Below, one piece after another: positions 9,416 through 18,334 of a stretch of DNA of 64,000 nt (its first letter is position 1; every line of letters begins with the position of its first letter). A program made the position numbers and the translations under genes. Under the pieces are notes generated by a model. It saw nothing but the letters and a program-made list of their open reading frames with translations. It did no database searches and was not told the DNA's origin. The stretch is taken from NCBI GenBank assembly GCA_001874325.1, contig MPCW01000005.1, positions 141,244 to 205,243 of the forward strand, written 5' to 3'. Source of the DNA: Flavobacterium sp. MedPE-SWcel (lineage in GTDB: Bacteria; Bacteroidota; Bacteroidia; Flavobacteriales; Flavobacteriaceae).

Positions 9416-10207
9416 CTACCAGCCACCTGATGCTCCTCCACCGCCGAAACCACCGCCGCCGAAGCCACCACCAAAACCGCCGCCGCCGAAGCCACCACTA
9501 CTGGAGTTACCACCCCCAAAACCACCGCTACTACCAAGGCTGCTCAAAATAAGTATATCAGCTAAAGTAGAACCACCACCTCTACCGCCACGACCACCGC
9601 CGCCACGTTTTGAGAAAAGTGATGTAATAAGAATGATTATGAGAACAAAAAACATTATTGCTACAAAAGAAGATCCTCTATCACGTTTCCTTTCCCCTCT
9701 ATACTCTCCACTCATCACTTCCATGATAGCGGTAGTACCCTTATCAATACCAGCGTAATAATTTCCTGTCTTAAATTCTGGTGTTATATCATTATCGATA
9801 ATTAATTTAGATTTATAATCAGTCATTAGGTGCTCTGTACCATAACCTGTTTGTATTGACATTTTTCTATCTTCTACAGCTACAAGTAACAATATTCCAT
9901 TATCCTCCTTCTCTTGTCCTATACCCCAACTATCAGCTATATCAAAAGCAAACTTTGATACATCTTGACCTCCTGTCGTTGGCACCACGACTACAACTAT
10001 TTGTGTAGAAGTTGTATCAGCATAATTGATCAACTTTCGCTCTATTCTTTCGCTTTCACTCTTACTTAAAAGATTAGTTTTAAAGTCATAATAACCTGTT
10101 TGCTTAGAAATATCATTAGGCTTTTTAGGAATATCTACCTTCTGTCCTAATGCTGAAAAACAAATTAATAATAAAGAGAATAATAAGTAACGTTGTATAT
10201 TTTTCAT
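9416..10207 (-). CDS. TPM-domain membrane protein with glycine-rich tail
   Basis: 263 residues. A signal peptide ends near residue 21 (SALGQ). The TPM domain follows ('SESERIERKLINYADTTSTQ', 'IADSWGIGQEKEDNGILLLV', 'TGYGTEH'), then one membrane helix (FVAIMFFVLIIILITSLF). The tail is very rich in Gly, with Ser and Phe in GGFGGG-type units, and ends in GGW. This matches the YgcG/TPM family, whose domain is known as a thylakoid acid phosphatase and photosystem repair fold; the role in non-photosynthetic bacteria is unclear. It abuts the preceding TPM gene and is the last gene of the operon. Confidence 0.88.
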   Translation of the reverse strand: MKNIQRYLLFSLLLICFSALGQKVDIPKKPNDISKQTGYYDFKTNLLSKSESERIERKLINYADTTSTQIVVVVVPTTGGQDVSKFAFDIADSWGIGQEKEDNGILLLVAVEDRKMSIQTGYGTEHLMTDYKSKLIIDNDITPEFKTGNYYAGIDKGTTAIMEVMSGEYRGERKRDRGSSFVAIMFFVLIIILITSLFSKRGGGGRGGRGGGSTLADILILSSLGSSGGFGGGNSSSGGFGGGGFGGGFGGGGFGGGGASGGW

Positions 10208-10645
10208 TTAGTTCTTAGAAATTTCATTGGATAATTCATTCTCATCATCATCTTGATAAGGAAAATATGTATTAAGGCGCTCTCCTGCTTTTAATATTCC
10301 ATCGACAAGTCCTTTTTTAAACTGACCTTCTTTAAACTGAGAAATCACAGCATCTTTAGTACTATCCCAAAAATCATTTTCTACTACCTTATCAATACCT
10401 TCGTCTCCTATAATAGCGAAGGTTTTATCTGATACTCCTAAATAAAACAAAACGCCATTACGCGCAGCTGTTTTATGCATCTCTAAAAGCTGAAAAACCT
10501 CCTGAGCTCTTTCGAGTGGAGGTTTTTCTGTATGGCTTTCAATATGTACTCTTATCTCTCCCGAAGTGTTCTTTTCGGCAATAGCAATTGTATCTACTAT
10601 TTCCTGTTCTTCTTCTGGAGTTAAAAAATCGTTAGCTATAGACAT
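10208..10645 (-). CDS. TPM-domain protein, soluble form
   Basis: 145 residues with no signal peptide or membrane helix. The TPM pattern is clear: 'DTIAIAEKNTSGEIRVHIES', 'AQEVFQLLEMHKTAARNGVLFYLG', 'FAIIGDEGID'. It is a second, shorter copy of the domain in the next gene and is predicted to be cytoplasmic. It lies 8 nt after lemA and directly abuts the downstream TPM gene, so the LemA-TPM-TPM trio is surely one transcript. The molecular role is unknown. Confidence 0.87.
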   Translation of the reverse strand: MSIANDFLTPEEEQEIVDTIAIAEKNTSGEIRVHIESHTEKPPLERAQEVFQLLEMHKTAARNGVLFYLGVSDKTFAIIGDEGIDKVVENDFWDSTKDAVISQFKEGQFKKGLVDGILKAGERLNTYFPYQDDDENELSNEISKN

Positions 10646-10653
10646 ATTTTTTC

Positions 10654-11232
10654 TTAAAATTTAACTTCTACTGGTTTTTCTGCTCCTGCCTCTGCTTTAA
10701 AACGCGCCATATCTTCGAAGCTAAACATATTAGCAAAAATTACTGTAGGGAAACTACGTTTCTTCTTATCATATATATTTACAGCTTCATTATAGCGATC
10801 ACGAGCTACGTTGATTCTATTCTCAGTTCCTTCAAGTTGTGATTGTAGAGCTAAAAAGTTTTGATTTGCTTTTAAATCAGGGTAACGTTCTACCGATACA
10901 AGTAATTTTGACAATGCTCCTGTAAGTCCTCCTTGTGCCTGTTGAAATTGTGCTACTTGTGCTGCATTAAGATTAGAAGCATCTATATTAACAGAGGTAG
11001 CCTTAGCACGAGCTTCTATAACATCTGTAAGTGTCCCTCTCTCGAAATCTGCCGCTCCCTTTACAGTATTTACAAGATTACCAATAAGGTCATTTCTACG
11101 TTGGTAGCTACTTTCTACATCCGCCCATGCTGTTTTAGCATCAGCTTCTTTTCCTACAAGTCCATTATATGATGATATTGACCATATAACTAATACAACA
11201 ATTGCTATTACAGGAATTAACCATTTTTTCAT
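10654..11232 (-). CDS. lemA: LemA family protein
   Basis: 192 residues. An N-terminal membrane anchor (WLIPVIAIVVLVIWSISSY) precedes the LemA helical domain with 'AWADVESSYQRRNDLIGNLVNTVKG' in its start region and 'RYPDLKANQNFLALQSQLEGTENRI' in the middle. LemA proteins are four-helix-bundle proteins attached to the inner membrane with an extracytoplasmic domain. They are commonly encoded next to TPM proteins, as here. Function is not established. Confidence 0.93.
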   Translation of the reverse strand: MKKWLIPVIAIVVLVIWSISSYNGLVGKEADAKTAWADVESSYQRRNDLIGNLVNTVKGAADFERGTLTDVIEARAKATSVNIDASNLNAAQVAQFQQAQGGLTGALSKLLVSVERYPDLKANQNFLALQSQLEGTENRINVARDRYNEAVNIYDKKKRSFPTVIFANMFSFEDMARFKAEAGAEKPVEVKF

Positions 11233-11247
11233 ATCTATTTTCTGTTT

Positions 11248-11577
11248 TTAAAGTTCGTTTTTAATGTTATTTAATGCTGTTTTTACAGCTTCTAATTTAC
11301 GGATTATCTCGAATTTATCCATTGTTTTTTTCTGTCCTTCTTTCAAGTGCACTTTAGCACCTTCTAGTGTAAAACCGCGCTCTTTTACTAAATGATAAAT
11401 CAGTTGCAGGTTCTTTACATCTTCTGGAGTAAACATCCTATTACCTTTTGCATTTTTCTTTGGCTTAAGTATATCAAATTCTTTATCCCAAAAACGAATG
11501 AGCGAAGCATTTACATCAAACGCTTTTGCTAGCTCACCCATACTATAATATCGCTTTTCAGGAAGATCTAAATGCAT
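11248..11577 (-). CDS. MerR-family transcriptional regulator
   Basis: 109 residues. The winged-helix start 'KRYYSMGELAKAFDVNASLIRFWDKEF' and 'FTPEDVKNLQLIYHLVKERGFTLEGAKVHLKE' are typical MerR HTH elements, but there is no effector-binding domain after residue ~95. It overlaps the M23 peptidase stop by one base (ATG at 11575-11577) and precedes lemA by 15 nt. Targets are unknown. This small MerR next to an M23 peptidase is a familiar flavobacterial arrangement. Confidence 0.9.
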   Translation of the reverse strand: MHLDLPEKRYYSMGELAKAFDVNASLIRFWDKEFDILKPKKNAKGNRMFTPEDVKNLQLIYHLVKERGFTLEGAKVHLKEGQKKTMDKFEIIRKLEAVKTALNNIKNEL

Positions 11578-12554
11578 TAGTCAAGTGATTGGTTTTCTTG
11601 GTTAGCCATTTTAGCAATTAAAGTATACTCTTTAGCAGAGATAGTACCGTAGTAAAAGTTTACTGGATTTATAGGTTTTCCTCCTTTACGTACTTCATAA
11701 TGCAAGTGAGGTCCTTGCGACCTACCTGTACTACCTACATACCCTATAACATCACCTCGTTTTACCTTTTGTCCTACTCTTACATTATATTTACTAAGAT
11801 GAGCATATCGTGTTTCATAACCAAAACCATGTTTTAGCACTATATGATTACCATAACCTGATGCTCTGTTATCAGCACGCTTTACTACCGCATCACCTGT
11901 AGCATATATTGGTGTACCTGTTTTTGCAGAAAAATCCATTCCTGCATGAAACTTACGTATCTTAGTAAAAGGATCACTTCGATATCCAAAACCAGATGCC
12001 AAACGGCGTAAATCTTCATTTTTAACAGGCTGTATAGCAGGTATAGCTGCAAGTAACTTTTCTTTATTTTTAGCTAGTTTAGCAATCTCATCAAGTGATT
12101 TCGACTGTACTACCAACTCTTTAGATATTACATCAAGTCGTTTTGCTGTATTAATAATTATCTCCGAATTATTATACCCTTCAAACTCTTTATAACGGTT
12201 TACACCCCCAAAACCTGCTTTACGCTGCTCTTCTGGTATAGGTGATGTATTAAAGTAAGTACGATATAAACTGTTATCACGTTCGGCAATATCAGCTAAC
12301 ACTTCATCAACCTGATTCATCTTTCGGTTTAATGCTTCATATCGTATTTGCATATGCTCTATTTCTCGAGCTTGTAATTTATCTTTAGGAGTTTCAAAAA
12401 AAGGAGTATTAAGTAATACTACAAAACATATAAAACCGAATAGTGCTGATGCTGCTATAAACAACAATGTCACACCTATTTTTTTACCTTTCTGCCCCTT
12501 TATCTTCTGATAAGATAAGGTTTCTGAATCGTAATAATATTTTACCTTCGCCAT
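11577..12554 (-). CDS. M23 family zinc metallopeptidase (membrane-anchored peptidoglycan hydrolase)
   Basis: 325 residues. A membrane anchor lies at about 25-48 (IGVTLLFIAASALFGFICFVVLL). A helical/coiled segment of about 110 residues follows, then the LytM/M23 domain with zinc ligands in 'FHAGMDFSAKTG' and 'GPHLHYEVRKGG'. All catalytic His/Asp positions visible to me are present, so it may be an active endopeptidase of cell-wall crosslinks. First gene of a five-gene operon (M23, MerR, LemA, TPM, TPM), divergent from alaS. Confidence 0.94.
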   Translation of the reverse strand: MAKVKYYYDSETLSYQKIKGQKGKKIGVTLLFIAASALFGFICFVVLLNTPFFETPKDKLQAREIEHMQIRYEALNRKMNQVDEVLADIAERDNSLYRTYFNTSPIPEEQRKAGFGGVNRYKEFEGYNNSEIIINTAKRLDVISKELVVQSKSLDEIAKLAKNKEKLLAAIPAIQPVKNEDLRRLASGFGYRSDPFTKIRKFHAGMDFSAKTGTPIYATGDAVVKRADNRASGYGNHIVLKHGFGYETRYAHLSKYNVRVGQKVKRGDVIGYVGSTGRSQGPHLHYEVRKGGKPINPVNFYYGTISAKEYTLIAKMANQENQSLD

Positions 12555-12569
12555 ATTGCTAATTTATTC

Positions 12570-12627
12570 TATTTTTGCACCTTACAAAGCGCCTTGTAAG
12601 CACAAAACTAATAGACGCACAAAGTTA
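12570..12627. promoter_or_regulatory. divergent promoter region between alaS and the M23 operon
   Basis: Two opposing -7 elements lie here: TATTTTTG on the plus strand at 12570-12577, which would give alaS a leader of about 135 nt, and TAACTTTG on the minus strand at 12620-12627, which would give the M23 gene a leader of about 60 nt. The two would transcribe across each other. Between them is an inverted repeat, CTTACAA/TTGTAAG, at 12581-12587 and 12594-12600. No -33 elements were evident. Confidence 0.45.
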
Positions 12628-12717
12628 ACAATTGTTACGGTTTTCTGCATGCTTTTTTACGTTTTAGGCACTAGGCTCAATTTAAAAACTAGGCATTAAA
12701 TAAAATTATACCCAAAT

Positions 12718-15378
12718 ATGAAATCTCAGGACATCAGAAAACAGTTTTTAGACTTTTTTCAGCAAAAAGGACATTTAATCGTTCCTTCGGCACCTATAGT
12801 AACTAAAGATGACCCTACCCTTATGTTTAACAACTCTGGGATGGCTCAATTTAAAGAGTATTTTTTGGGTAATGCCACGCCAAAGAGTAATCGTGTTACA
12901 GACTCTCAAAAATGTCTTCGTGTATCTGGTAAACATAATGATCTTGAAGATGTAGGTTTTGATACGTACCACCATACAATGTTTGAGATGTTAGGTAACT
13001 GGAGTTTTGGTGACTACTTTAAAAAAGACGCTATTAACTGGGCATGGGAGTTACTTACTGAAGTGTATAAAATACCAAAAGATATTTTATATGTAACTGT
13101 ATATGAAGGTAGCAAAAAAGACAATGTACCTTTTGACCAAGAGGCATATGATATTTGGAAAGAGTTAATAGATGAAGACCGTATATTAACGGGTAATAAA
13201 AAAGATAACTTCTGGGAAATGGGCGATCAAGGACCTTGCGGGCCTTGTTCTGAAATTCATGTAGATATTCGTTCTGCTGAAGAAAAGGCAGAAGTAGACG
13301 GTAAAGATTTAATAAACGAAGACCACCCACAGGTAGTAGAGATTTGGAATAATGTATTTATGGAATACAACCGTAAAGCAGACAAATCACTAGAAAAACT
13401 AGCTGCACAACATGTAGATACTGGTATGGGCTTTGAAAGACTTTGCATGGTATTACAAAATGTACAGTCTAACTACGATACTGATGTATTTACACCACTT
13501 ATTAAAAAAGTGGAAGAACTTACGGGTAAAAAATATACTATAAAAGCAGCTAATGATGCTGAAGAGGAAATAAACATTGCTATACGTGTAATTGTAGATC
13601 ATGTTCGCGCAGTGACTTTTGCTATTGCTGATGGACAGTTACCAAGTAATAATGGAGCAGGATATGTAATTCGTAGAATATTACGTCGTGCTATTCGTTA
13701 CGGATATACTTTCCTTAATAAAGAAAAACCATTTATTAATGAGCTTGTAGCGGTGCTTAACGAACAAATGGGAGGGTTTTTCCCAGAGATAAAATCACAA
13801 TTAGCATTAATCACTAACGTGATTAAAGAAGAAGAAGCTTCATTTTTACGCACGATATCTAATGGTATTTTTAGCCTTGAAAATTCAATTGAAGCTACTA
13901 AAGCTGCTAATAAATCTGGAATGATTGAAAACCCAACAACAAGGGTTTCAGGTAAACTTGCTTTCATACTCTATGACACCTACGGTTTCCCTTTTGACTT
14001 AACCCAACTTATAGCAAAGGAACACGGGTTCACTGTAGATGAAAAAGGATTTAACGAAAGACTGAAAGAGCAAAAAGATCGTTCCCGTGCTGCTAGTCAA
14101 GTAGCTGCAGGCGACTGGAATATATTAGTGGAAGGTAATACCGAAGTTTTTATAGGTTATGACCAACTAGAAAATGAGGTGAAAATCACTCGTTTTAGAA
14201 AAGTAGAATCTAAAAAAGATGGTACATTATATCAAGTTGTCGTAAACAATACTCCTTTTTATCCAGAAGGTGGTGGACAGGTAGGTGATAAAGGTACTTT
14301 AACCTCAGCTAACGAAACTATTGAGGTATTAGATACTAAAAAAGTAGACAATCTTATACTACATATTACTAAAAAACTACCCGAAAATACTAGTGCTACA
14401 TTTACTGCAAAAGTAAACGAGCAACTAAGAGATCGTTCGGCTAGTAATCACACAGCCACTCACCTACTCAATTTAGCACTACGTACTGTATTAGGTACAC
14501 ATGTAAAGCAAAAAGGATCGTTAGTAAACCCTAAGTATTTACGTTTTGACTTTTCTCACTTCTCTAAAGTTACTGATGAAGAATTACAACAAGTAGAAAA
14601 CTTTGTAAACGCTAAAATACAAGAGCAAATATCATTAGTAGAGCGTAGAAGTATTCCTTTTGCTCAAGCTATAGAAGAGGGTGCTATAAAATTATCTGGT
14701 GAATCATATAATGATAATGTACGTACTATAAAATTTGGCGATAGTATGGAGCTTTGTGGTGGTATTCACGTTAACAATACTGCCGACATATGGCATTTTA
14801 AAATTGTAAGTGAAGGTGCTGTTGCGGCAGGAATACGCCGTATTGAAGCTATAACTAACGAAGCAGTAAAAGATTATTTCGCTACACAAGAAAATACACT
14901 TAACGATATTAAATCGGCACTTAAAAACCCACAGGATACGTTAAAAGCAGTAGCGTCATTACAAGATGAAAATGCTACACTTAAAAAACAGGTAGAGGCT
15001 TTACTAAAAGACAAAGCTAAAAACTTAAAAGGTGAGCTTATTAATGAGATTGAGGAGGTAAACGGTGTTAAGTTCCTTGCTAAACAAGTAGACCTTGATG
15101 CTACAGGAGCAAAAGATTTAGCTTATGAGTTAGGGAATTTAGGCAATAACTTGTTCTTATTACTTGCTACAGCACAAAATGATAAACCAATGCTTACTTG
15201 CTACATCTCTAAAGAGCTAGTTGCTGAAAAAGATTTAAATGCAGGAAAAGTAGTTCGCGAACTTGGTAAATTCATCCAAGGTGGTGGTGGTGGTCAACCC
15301 TTCTTTGCTACAGCAGGTGGTAAAAATGTAAATGGTATAGACGAAGCACTAGCAGCAGCAAAGGATTATATAAAATAA
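12718..15378 (+). CDS. alaS: alanine--tRNA ligase
   Basis: 886 residues, full length. The class II catalytic core starts at '[19 protein letters not shown]' with motif 2 in '[20 protein letters not shown]'. The editing domain has its zinc/water ligands HTATH (His578, His582) and CGGIH (Cys680, His684). The C-terminal DHHA1 domain ends in a Gly-rich '[19 protein letters not shown]'. It charges tRNA-Ala and clears Ser/Gly-tRNA-Ala. It diverges from the M23 gene, and a hairpin follows at 15408. Confidence 0.98.
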   Translation: MKSQDIRKQFLDFFQQKGHLIVPSAPIVTKDDPTLMFNNSGMAQFKEYFLGNATPKSNRVTDSQKCLRVSGKHNDLEDVGFDTYHHTMFEMLGNWSFGDYFKKDAINWAWELLTEVYKIPKDILYVTVYEGSKKDNVPFDQEAYDIWKELIDEDRILTGNKKDNFWEMGDQGPCGPCSEIHVDIRSAEEKAEVDGKDLINEDHPQVVEIWNNVFMEYNRKADKSLEKLAAQHVDTGMGFERLCMVLQNVQSNYDTDVFTPLIKKVEELTGKKYTIKAANDAEEEINIAIRVIVDHVRAVTFAIADGQLPSNNGAGYVIRRILRRAIRYGYTFLNKEKPFINELVAVLNEQMGGFFPEIKSQLALITNVIKEEEASFLRTISNGIFSLENSIEATKAANKSGMIENPTTRVSGKLAFILYDTYGFPFDLTQLIAKEHGFTVDEKGFNERLKEQKDRSRAASQVAAGDWNILVEGNTEVFIGYDQLENEVKITRFRKVESKKDGTLYQVVVNNTPFYPEGGGQVGDKGTLTSANETIEVLDTKKVDNLILHITKKLPENTSATFTAKVNEQLRDRSASNHTATHLLNLALRTVLGTHVKQKGSLVNPKYLRFDFSHFSKVTDEELQQVENFVNAKIQEQISLVERRSIPFAQAIEEGAIKLSGESYNDNVRTIKFGDSMELCGGIHVNNTADIWHFKIVSEGAVAAGIRRIEAITNEAVKDYFATQENTLNDIKSALKNPQDTLKAVASLQDENATLKKQVEALLKDKAKNLKGELINEIEEVNGVKFLAKQVDLDATGAKDLAYELGNLGNNLFLLLATAQNDKPMLTCYISKELVAEKDLNAGKVVRELGKFIQGGGGGQPFFATAGGKNVNGIDEALAAAKDYIK

Positions 15379-15407
15379 CATCACTAAGTTAATGTTTGTT
15401 ATATATT

Positions 15408-15435
15408 GCCTACAACAGTTGTTACAGTTGTAGGC
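15408..15435 (+). terminator. hairpin downstream of alaS, possible terminator
   Basis: A 9-bp perfect stem GCCTACAAC/GTTGTAGGC with a 10-nt loop begins 30 nt after alaS. It is followed by TTATT rather than a long T run, so its terminator strength is doubtful. Confidence 0.5.
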
Positions 15436-15546
15436 TTATTAAACACACTTATACCTGAACAAATTGTAATTCGTTAACAATACTTTTACAAAAAAGATGT
15501 TTCTATAACTAGAAATAATAAAAACTATAACTAAAAATTATTACAA

Positions 15547-16332
15547 ATGAAAAAAATTATCGCATTGGCAGCAATTGCCTTATTTACAATGACATCATGC
15601 TCTGATGATGATAGTACCACTACCGACCCTGTTAATAACGATGTATTTGTCACTAAGGTAGTCGATAATGAAGCTGGAGAGATACTGACATTTAACTACA
15701 CTTATGAGGGGAATAAAATCATAAAAAACACTTTTAACGATGGTAGTTATGAAGACTACTCTTATAACAGTGATAATAAAGTAACAGGTATATCATATTA
15801 CAATGAAGGAGGAACATTATCTGAACAAACGAACTTTTTATACACTTCAGGTCAGTTAACGTCTATTGTTTCTTTAGATCAAGATATAGGAATAGGAGCT
15901 AAAAAAACATTTACTCATAATACCGATGGCACTATAGACTATGAAGAATATACTGGTGATTTAAACACTCAAACAGTATTACAAGCTACAGGAGTAATTA
16001 CCATAACAAACGGTAACCTTACTGAAGATGTTAGTTATGACGGGGGTGTAGTAAGTGAAGCTACAACTGAAACATGGACATATACTTTTGATAACAAGAA
16101 TAATCCATTTAAAAACATCGCTTCGTTTAACGAGATCATGTTATATGAAAATGAAGAAACTGGTTATGTAAATACTAACAATGTTACATCTTTATCTATT
16201 GACTACGGAACTGAAACGGATAACTATACAGTTGTAAACACTTATAATAGTCAAGATTATCCTACTGTATCTGTAGAAACAGACGACAACGATATAACGA
16301 GTATCGATACTAAAACATATACTTACAATTAA
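15547..16332 (+). CDS. lipoprotein with YD-repeat-like strands, probably surface-exposed
   Basis: 261 residues. The signal peptide ends at a lipobox (TMTSC, Cys18). The sequence after the Cys, SDDDS, resembles the acidic lipoprotein export signal that sends Bacteroidota lipoproteins to the cell surface. The mature part is beta-rich with repeating units such as 'GSYEDYSYNSDNKVTGISYY' that recall RHS/YD-like hairpins. No catalytic motif was recognised. Monocistronic: alaS lies upstream beyond a hairpin, and a terminator follows. Function unknown. Confidence 0.8.
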   Translation: MKKIIALAAIALFTMTSCSDDDSTTTDPVNNDVFVTKVVDNEAGEILTFNYTYEGNKIIKNTFNDGSYEDYSYNSDNKVTGISYYNEGGTLSEQTNFLYTSGQLTSIVSLDQDIGIGAKKTFTHNTDGTIDYEEYTGDLNTQTVLQATGVITITNGNLTEDVSYDGGVVSEATTETWTYTFDNKNNPFKNIASFNEIMLYENEETGYVNTNNVTSLSIDYGTETDNYTVVNTYNSQDYPTVSVETDDNDITSIDTKTYTYN

Positions 16333-16363
16333 TAAGTAAGGTTTCTTTTTATAAGATATAATA

Positions 16364-16392
16364 AGCCCTTCATTAACTGAAGGGCTTTTTTT
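16364..16392 (+). terminator. intrinsic terminator of the lipoprotein gene
   Basis: A 9-bp perfect stem AGCCCTTCA/TGAAGGGCT with a 5-nt loop is followed by a T run to 16392. Confidence 0.93.
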
Positions 16393-16404
16393 GTTTCGTT
16401 TATT

Positions 16405-16412
16405 TACCTTTG
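16405..16412 (+). promoter_or_regulatory. -7 promoter element (TACCTTTG) for the GSCFA gene
   Basis: TACCTTTG fits TAnnTTTG, 16 nt before the ATG at 16429 and just after the preceding terminator. Confidence 0.55.
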
Positions 16413-16428
16413 TGATAAAATAACATAA

Positions 16429-17385
16429 ATGCAATTCAGAACCCAAATACCAATCTCGAAAAACGATAATCTTATTGATTACAATTCTCAAGTAATGTCT
16501 TTAGGTTCTTGCTTTGCGGTAAATATGGGTGAAAAGTTGAATTATTTTAAATTCAAGAATACTATTAACCCTTTCGGGATACTTTTCCATCCGCTTGCTA
16601 TAGAAAAGTTTATAGATTACGTTTTACAACAAAAACAGTTTACCGAAGCTGATATTATCTATAATAACGAACGCTGGCATTGTTTTGGTGCTCATAGTGA
16701 TTTAAGTAATACAGATAAGAATGTGTTACTCGACAATCTTAACTCTATAATAGAAAATACTAGAACAACACTACAGCAAGCCTCTCATCTCATCATTACA
16801 CTAGGTACAGCTTGGGTATATCGTTATAATCAATCGGATAGCATTGTAGCAAATTGTCACAAAATACCACAAAAAGAGTTTACTAAAGAATTACTCACAG
16901 TTAGCACTATACAGCAAAGTTTACAAAGAATCATAGATTCTATAAAAGCAATTAACCCTAAGTTACATTTTATTTTCACGGTCTCCCCTGTTCGACATAT
17001 TAAGGATGGTTTTGTCGAAAATCAACGAAGTAAAGCCAACCTTATAGCAGCTTTACAAGAAACCATAAACGCTGAACAGTATGTATCAAACACGAACTAC
17101 TTCCCCTCTTACGAAATAATGATGGATGAATTACGTGATTATCGATTTTATGGTTCTGACATGATTCATCCTAACGATGTGGCTATCGATTATATTTGGA
17201 GGCGTTTTACAGATACCTACATCAGTGAAAAAGCTTTAGCCACGATGAAGGAGGTTGATATTATTCAAAAAGGATTAAATCACCGTCCTTTTAATGCCGA
17301 ATCAGAACAGCATAAAGCCTTTTTAGTAAAACTACAGCAACGTCGTGATAAATTAAAAAAACAATATCCTCATATTGCTTTTTAG
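16429..17385 (+). CDS. GSCFA-domain protein
   Basis: 318 residues without signal peptide. The family name motif is present as 'VMSLGSCFAVNMGEKL' (about 22-37), followed by 'NPFGILFHP' and 'LIITLGTAWVYRY', and later 'DYRFYGSDMIHPNDVAIDYIW'. GSCFA proteins belong to the SGNH/GDSL-like hydrolase group; the Ser of GSC and the late D..H pair are the expected active-site positions. Substrate unknown. In Flavobacteriaceae this gene is often near alaS, as here. Confidence 0.9.
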   Translation: MQFRTQIPISKNDNLIDYNSQVMSLGSCFAVNMGEKLNYFKFKNTINPFGILFHPLAIEKFIDYVLQQKQFTEADIIYNNERWHCFGAHSDLSNTDKNVLLDNLNSIIENTRTTLQQASHLIITLGTAWVYRYNQSDSIVANCHKIPQKEFTKELLTVSTIQQSLQRIIDSIKAINPKLHFIFTVSPVRHIKDGFVENQRSKANLIAALQETINAEQYVSNTNYFPSYEIMMDELRDYRFYGSDMIHPNDVAIDYIWRRFTDTYISEKALATMKEVDIIQKGLNHRPFNAESEQHKAFLVKLQQRRDKLKKQYPHIAF

Positions 17386-17418
17386 TAATTACCCTTTTAA
17401 AACAAAGTTTCATTTTTT

Positions 17419-17450
17419 ACTGAAAGTTCTAAAATAATGTTATACCTTTG
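17419..17450 (+). promoter_or_regulatory. gbsR-like gene promoter with candidate operator half-site
   Basis: The -7 element TACCTTTG (17443-17450) ends four bases before the ATG at 17455, so the transcript may be leaderless. An ACTGAAAGTT sequence at 17419-17428 covers the -33 area. A matching TCTGAAAGTT occurs within the palindrome downstream of the same gene (17986-17998), suggesting autoregulation. Confidence 0.5.
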
Positions 17451-17454
17451 AATC

Positions 17455-17961
17455 ATGGAATTCAGCGAAGCAAAAAATAAGTTTGTACAAACATGGGGAG
17501 CCTTAGGTTCTCAATGGGGTATTAATAAAACTATGGCACAGATACACGCTTTGCTAATGGTTGCTCCTGATGCACTCTCTATGGAAGATATCATGGCTGA
17601 ATTACAAATATCTCGCGGTAATGCAAGCATGAACCTTCGTGCATTAATGGATTGGGGTATTGTATTTAAAGAATACAAAGCAGGCGAACGTAAAGAATTT
17701 TTTATTGCAGAAAAAGACCTTGATGAACTGGCTGTTAAAATAGCTAAAGAACGTAGTAAAAGAGAAATTAAACCTGCTCTTAGAGTATTGAAAGATGTAT
17801 CTACTGGATTAAAAGATGATCAATCAGTAGAAGCAAAACATTTCACTGATCAGACTTCTAAACTATACAGCTTTGTATTAAAAGCTGACAACATGATTGA
17901 AAAAGCAACTGAATTTAAAGAAAACTGGATAGGAAGACTTGTTACAAAAATTATGAAGTAA
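17455..17961 (+). CDS. GbsR/MarR-family transcriptional regulator
   Basis: 168 residues. The winged-helix region (about 25-95) contains 'KTMAQIHALLMVAPDALSME' and 'LQISRGNASMNLRALMDWGI', the hallmark of the GbsR branch of MarR regulators. A helical dimerisation part follows. It is the first gene of a cluster with a small membrane protein, a DCC-type protein and a TIGR01777-like gene, which are its probable targets. Similar TGAAAGTT sequences precede this gene and the next. Confidence 0.9.
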   Translation: MEFSEAKNKFVQTWGALGSQWGINKTMAQIHALLMVAPDALSMEDIMAELQISRGNASMNLRALMDWGIVFKEYKAGERKEFFIAEKDLDELAVKIAKERSKREIKPALRVLKDVSTGLKDDQSVEAKHFTDQTSKLYSFVLKADNMIEKATEFKENWIGRLVTKIMK

Positions 17962-17985
17962 AAAAATTTAAAACAATATTTCAAT

Positions 17986-17998
17986 ACTTTCTGAAAGT
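17986..17998. promoter_or_regulatory. palindrome ACTTTC-T-GAAAGT, candidate operator
   Basis: A perfect 13-base dyad lies between the regulator gene and the small membrane protein gene, 27 nt before the ATG at 18026. Its right half and flank (CTGAAAGTT) match the sequence over the -33 area of the regulator's own promoter. Binding by the GbsR-like protein is inferred. Confidence 0.45.
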
Positions 17999-18025
17999 TT
18001 AAAACAATCAATAAAAACATAAACA

Positions 18026-18331
18026 ATGAGGAATTTCAATTATTTTTTTGTGGGTGTACCTGCTATATTAGGTCTATTAGGTTTTATATTCGAAGGACTT
18101 TGGGCTATTGCTGCACTCTTTATGATATTAACGGGATTGGTTCAAATAGTTTCTGCATTTGTATGGACATTTGATGATCGATTAAATAACTTATTAAAGC
18201 TTTACTGGCTATTAACAGTATCATTTTTCCTAATGTGGATATTTACAGATTGGCTCTGGATATGGGTATTACCTCCTTGCATTGCAATCTATTTTACTAT
18301 AATTCTTCATTATCAATTCAATAAAAACTAA
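18026..18331 (+). CDS. small four-helix membrane protein
   Basis: 101 residues, almost entirely hydrophobic, with four predicted membrane helices (about 5-22, 26-48, 58-76, 78-95) and an unusually high Trp content in the last two (WIFTDWLWIWVLPP). No recognised domain. It lies between the GbsR-like regulator and the DCC-type protein with only three bases to the latter, so it belongs to the same operon. Function unknown. Confidence 0.75.
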   Translation: MRNFNYFFVGVPAILGLLGFIFEGLWAIAALFMILTGLVQIVSAFVWTFDDRLNNLLKLYWLLTVSFFLMWIFTDWLWIWVLPPCIAIYFTIILHYQFNKN

Positions 18332-18334
18332 ATC

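Noticed and set aside
9416..9620. Short GC-rich repeats (ccgccgccgaagccacca type) as a DNA repeat array
   Set aside because: They encode the Gly/Phe/Ser-rich tail of the TPM protein in frame; no CRISPR-like spacing is present.
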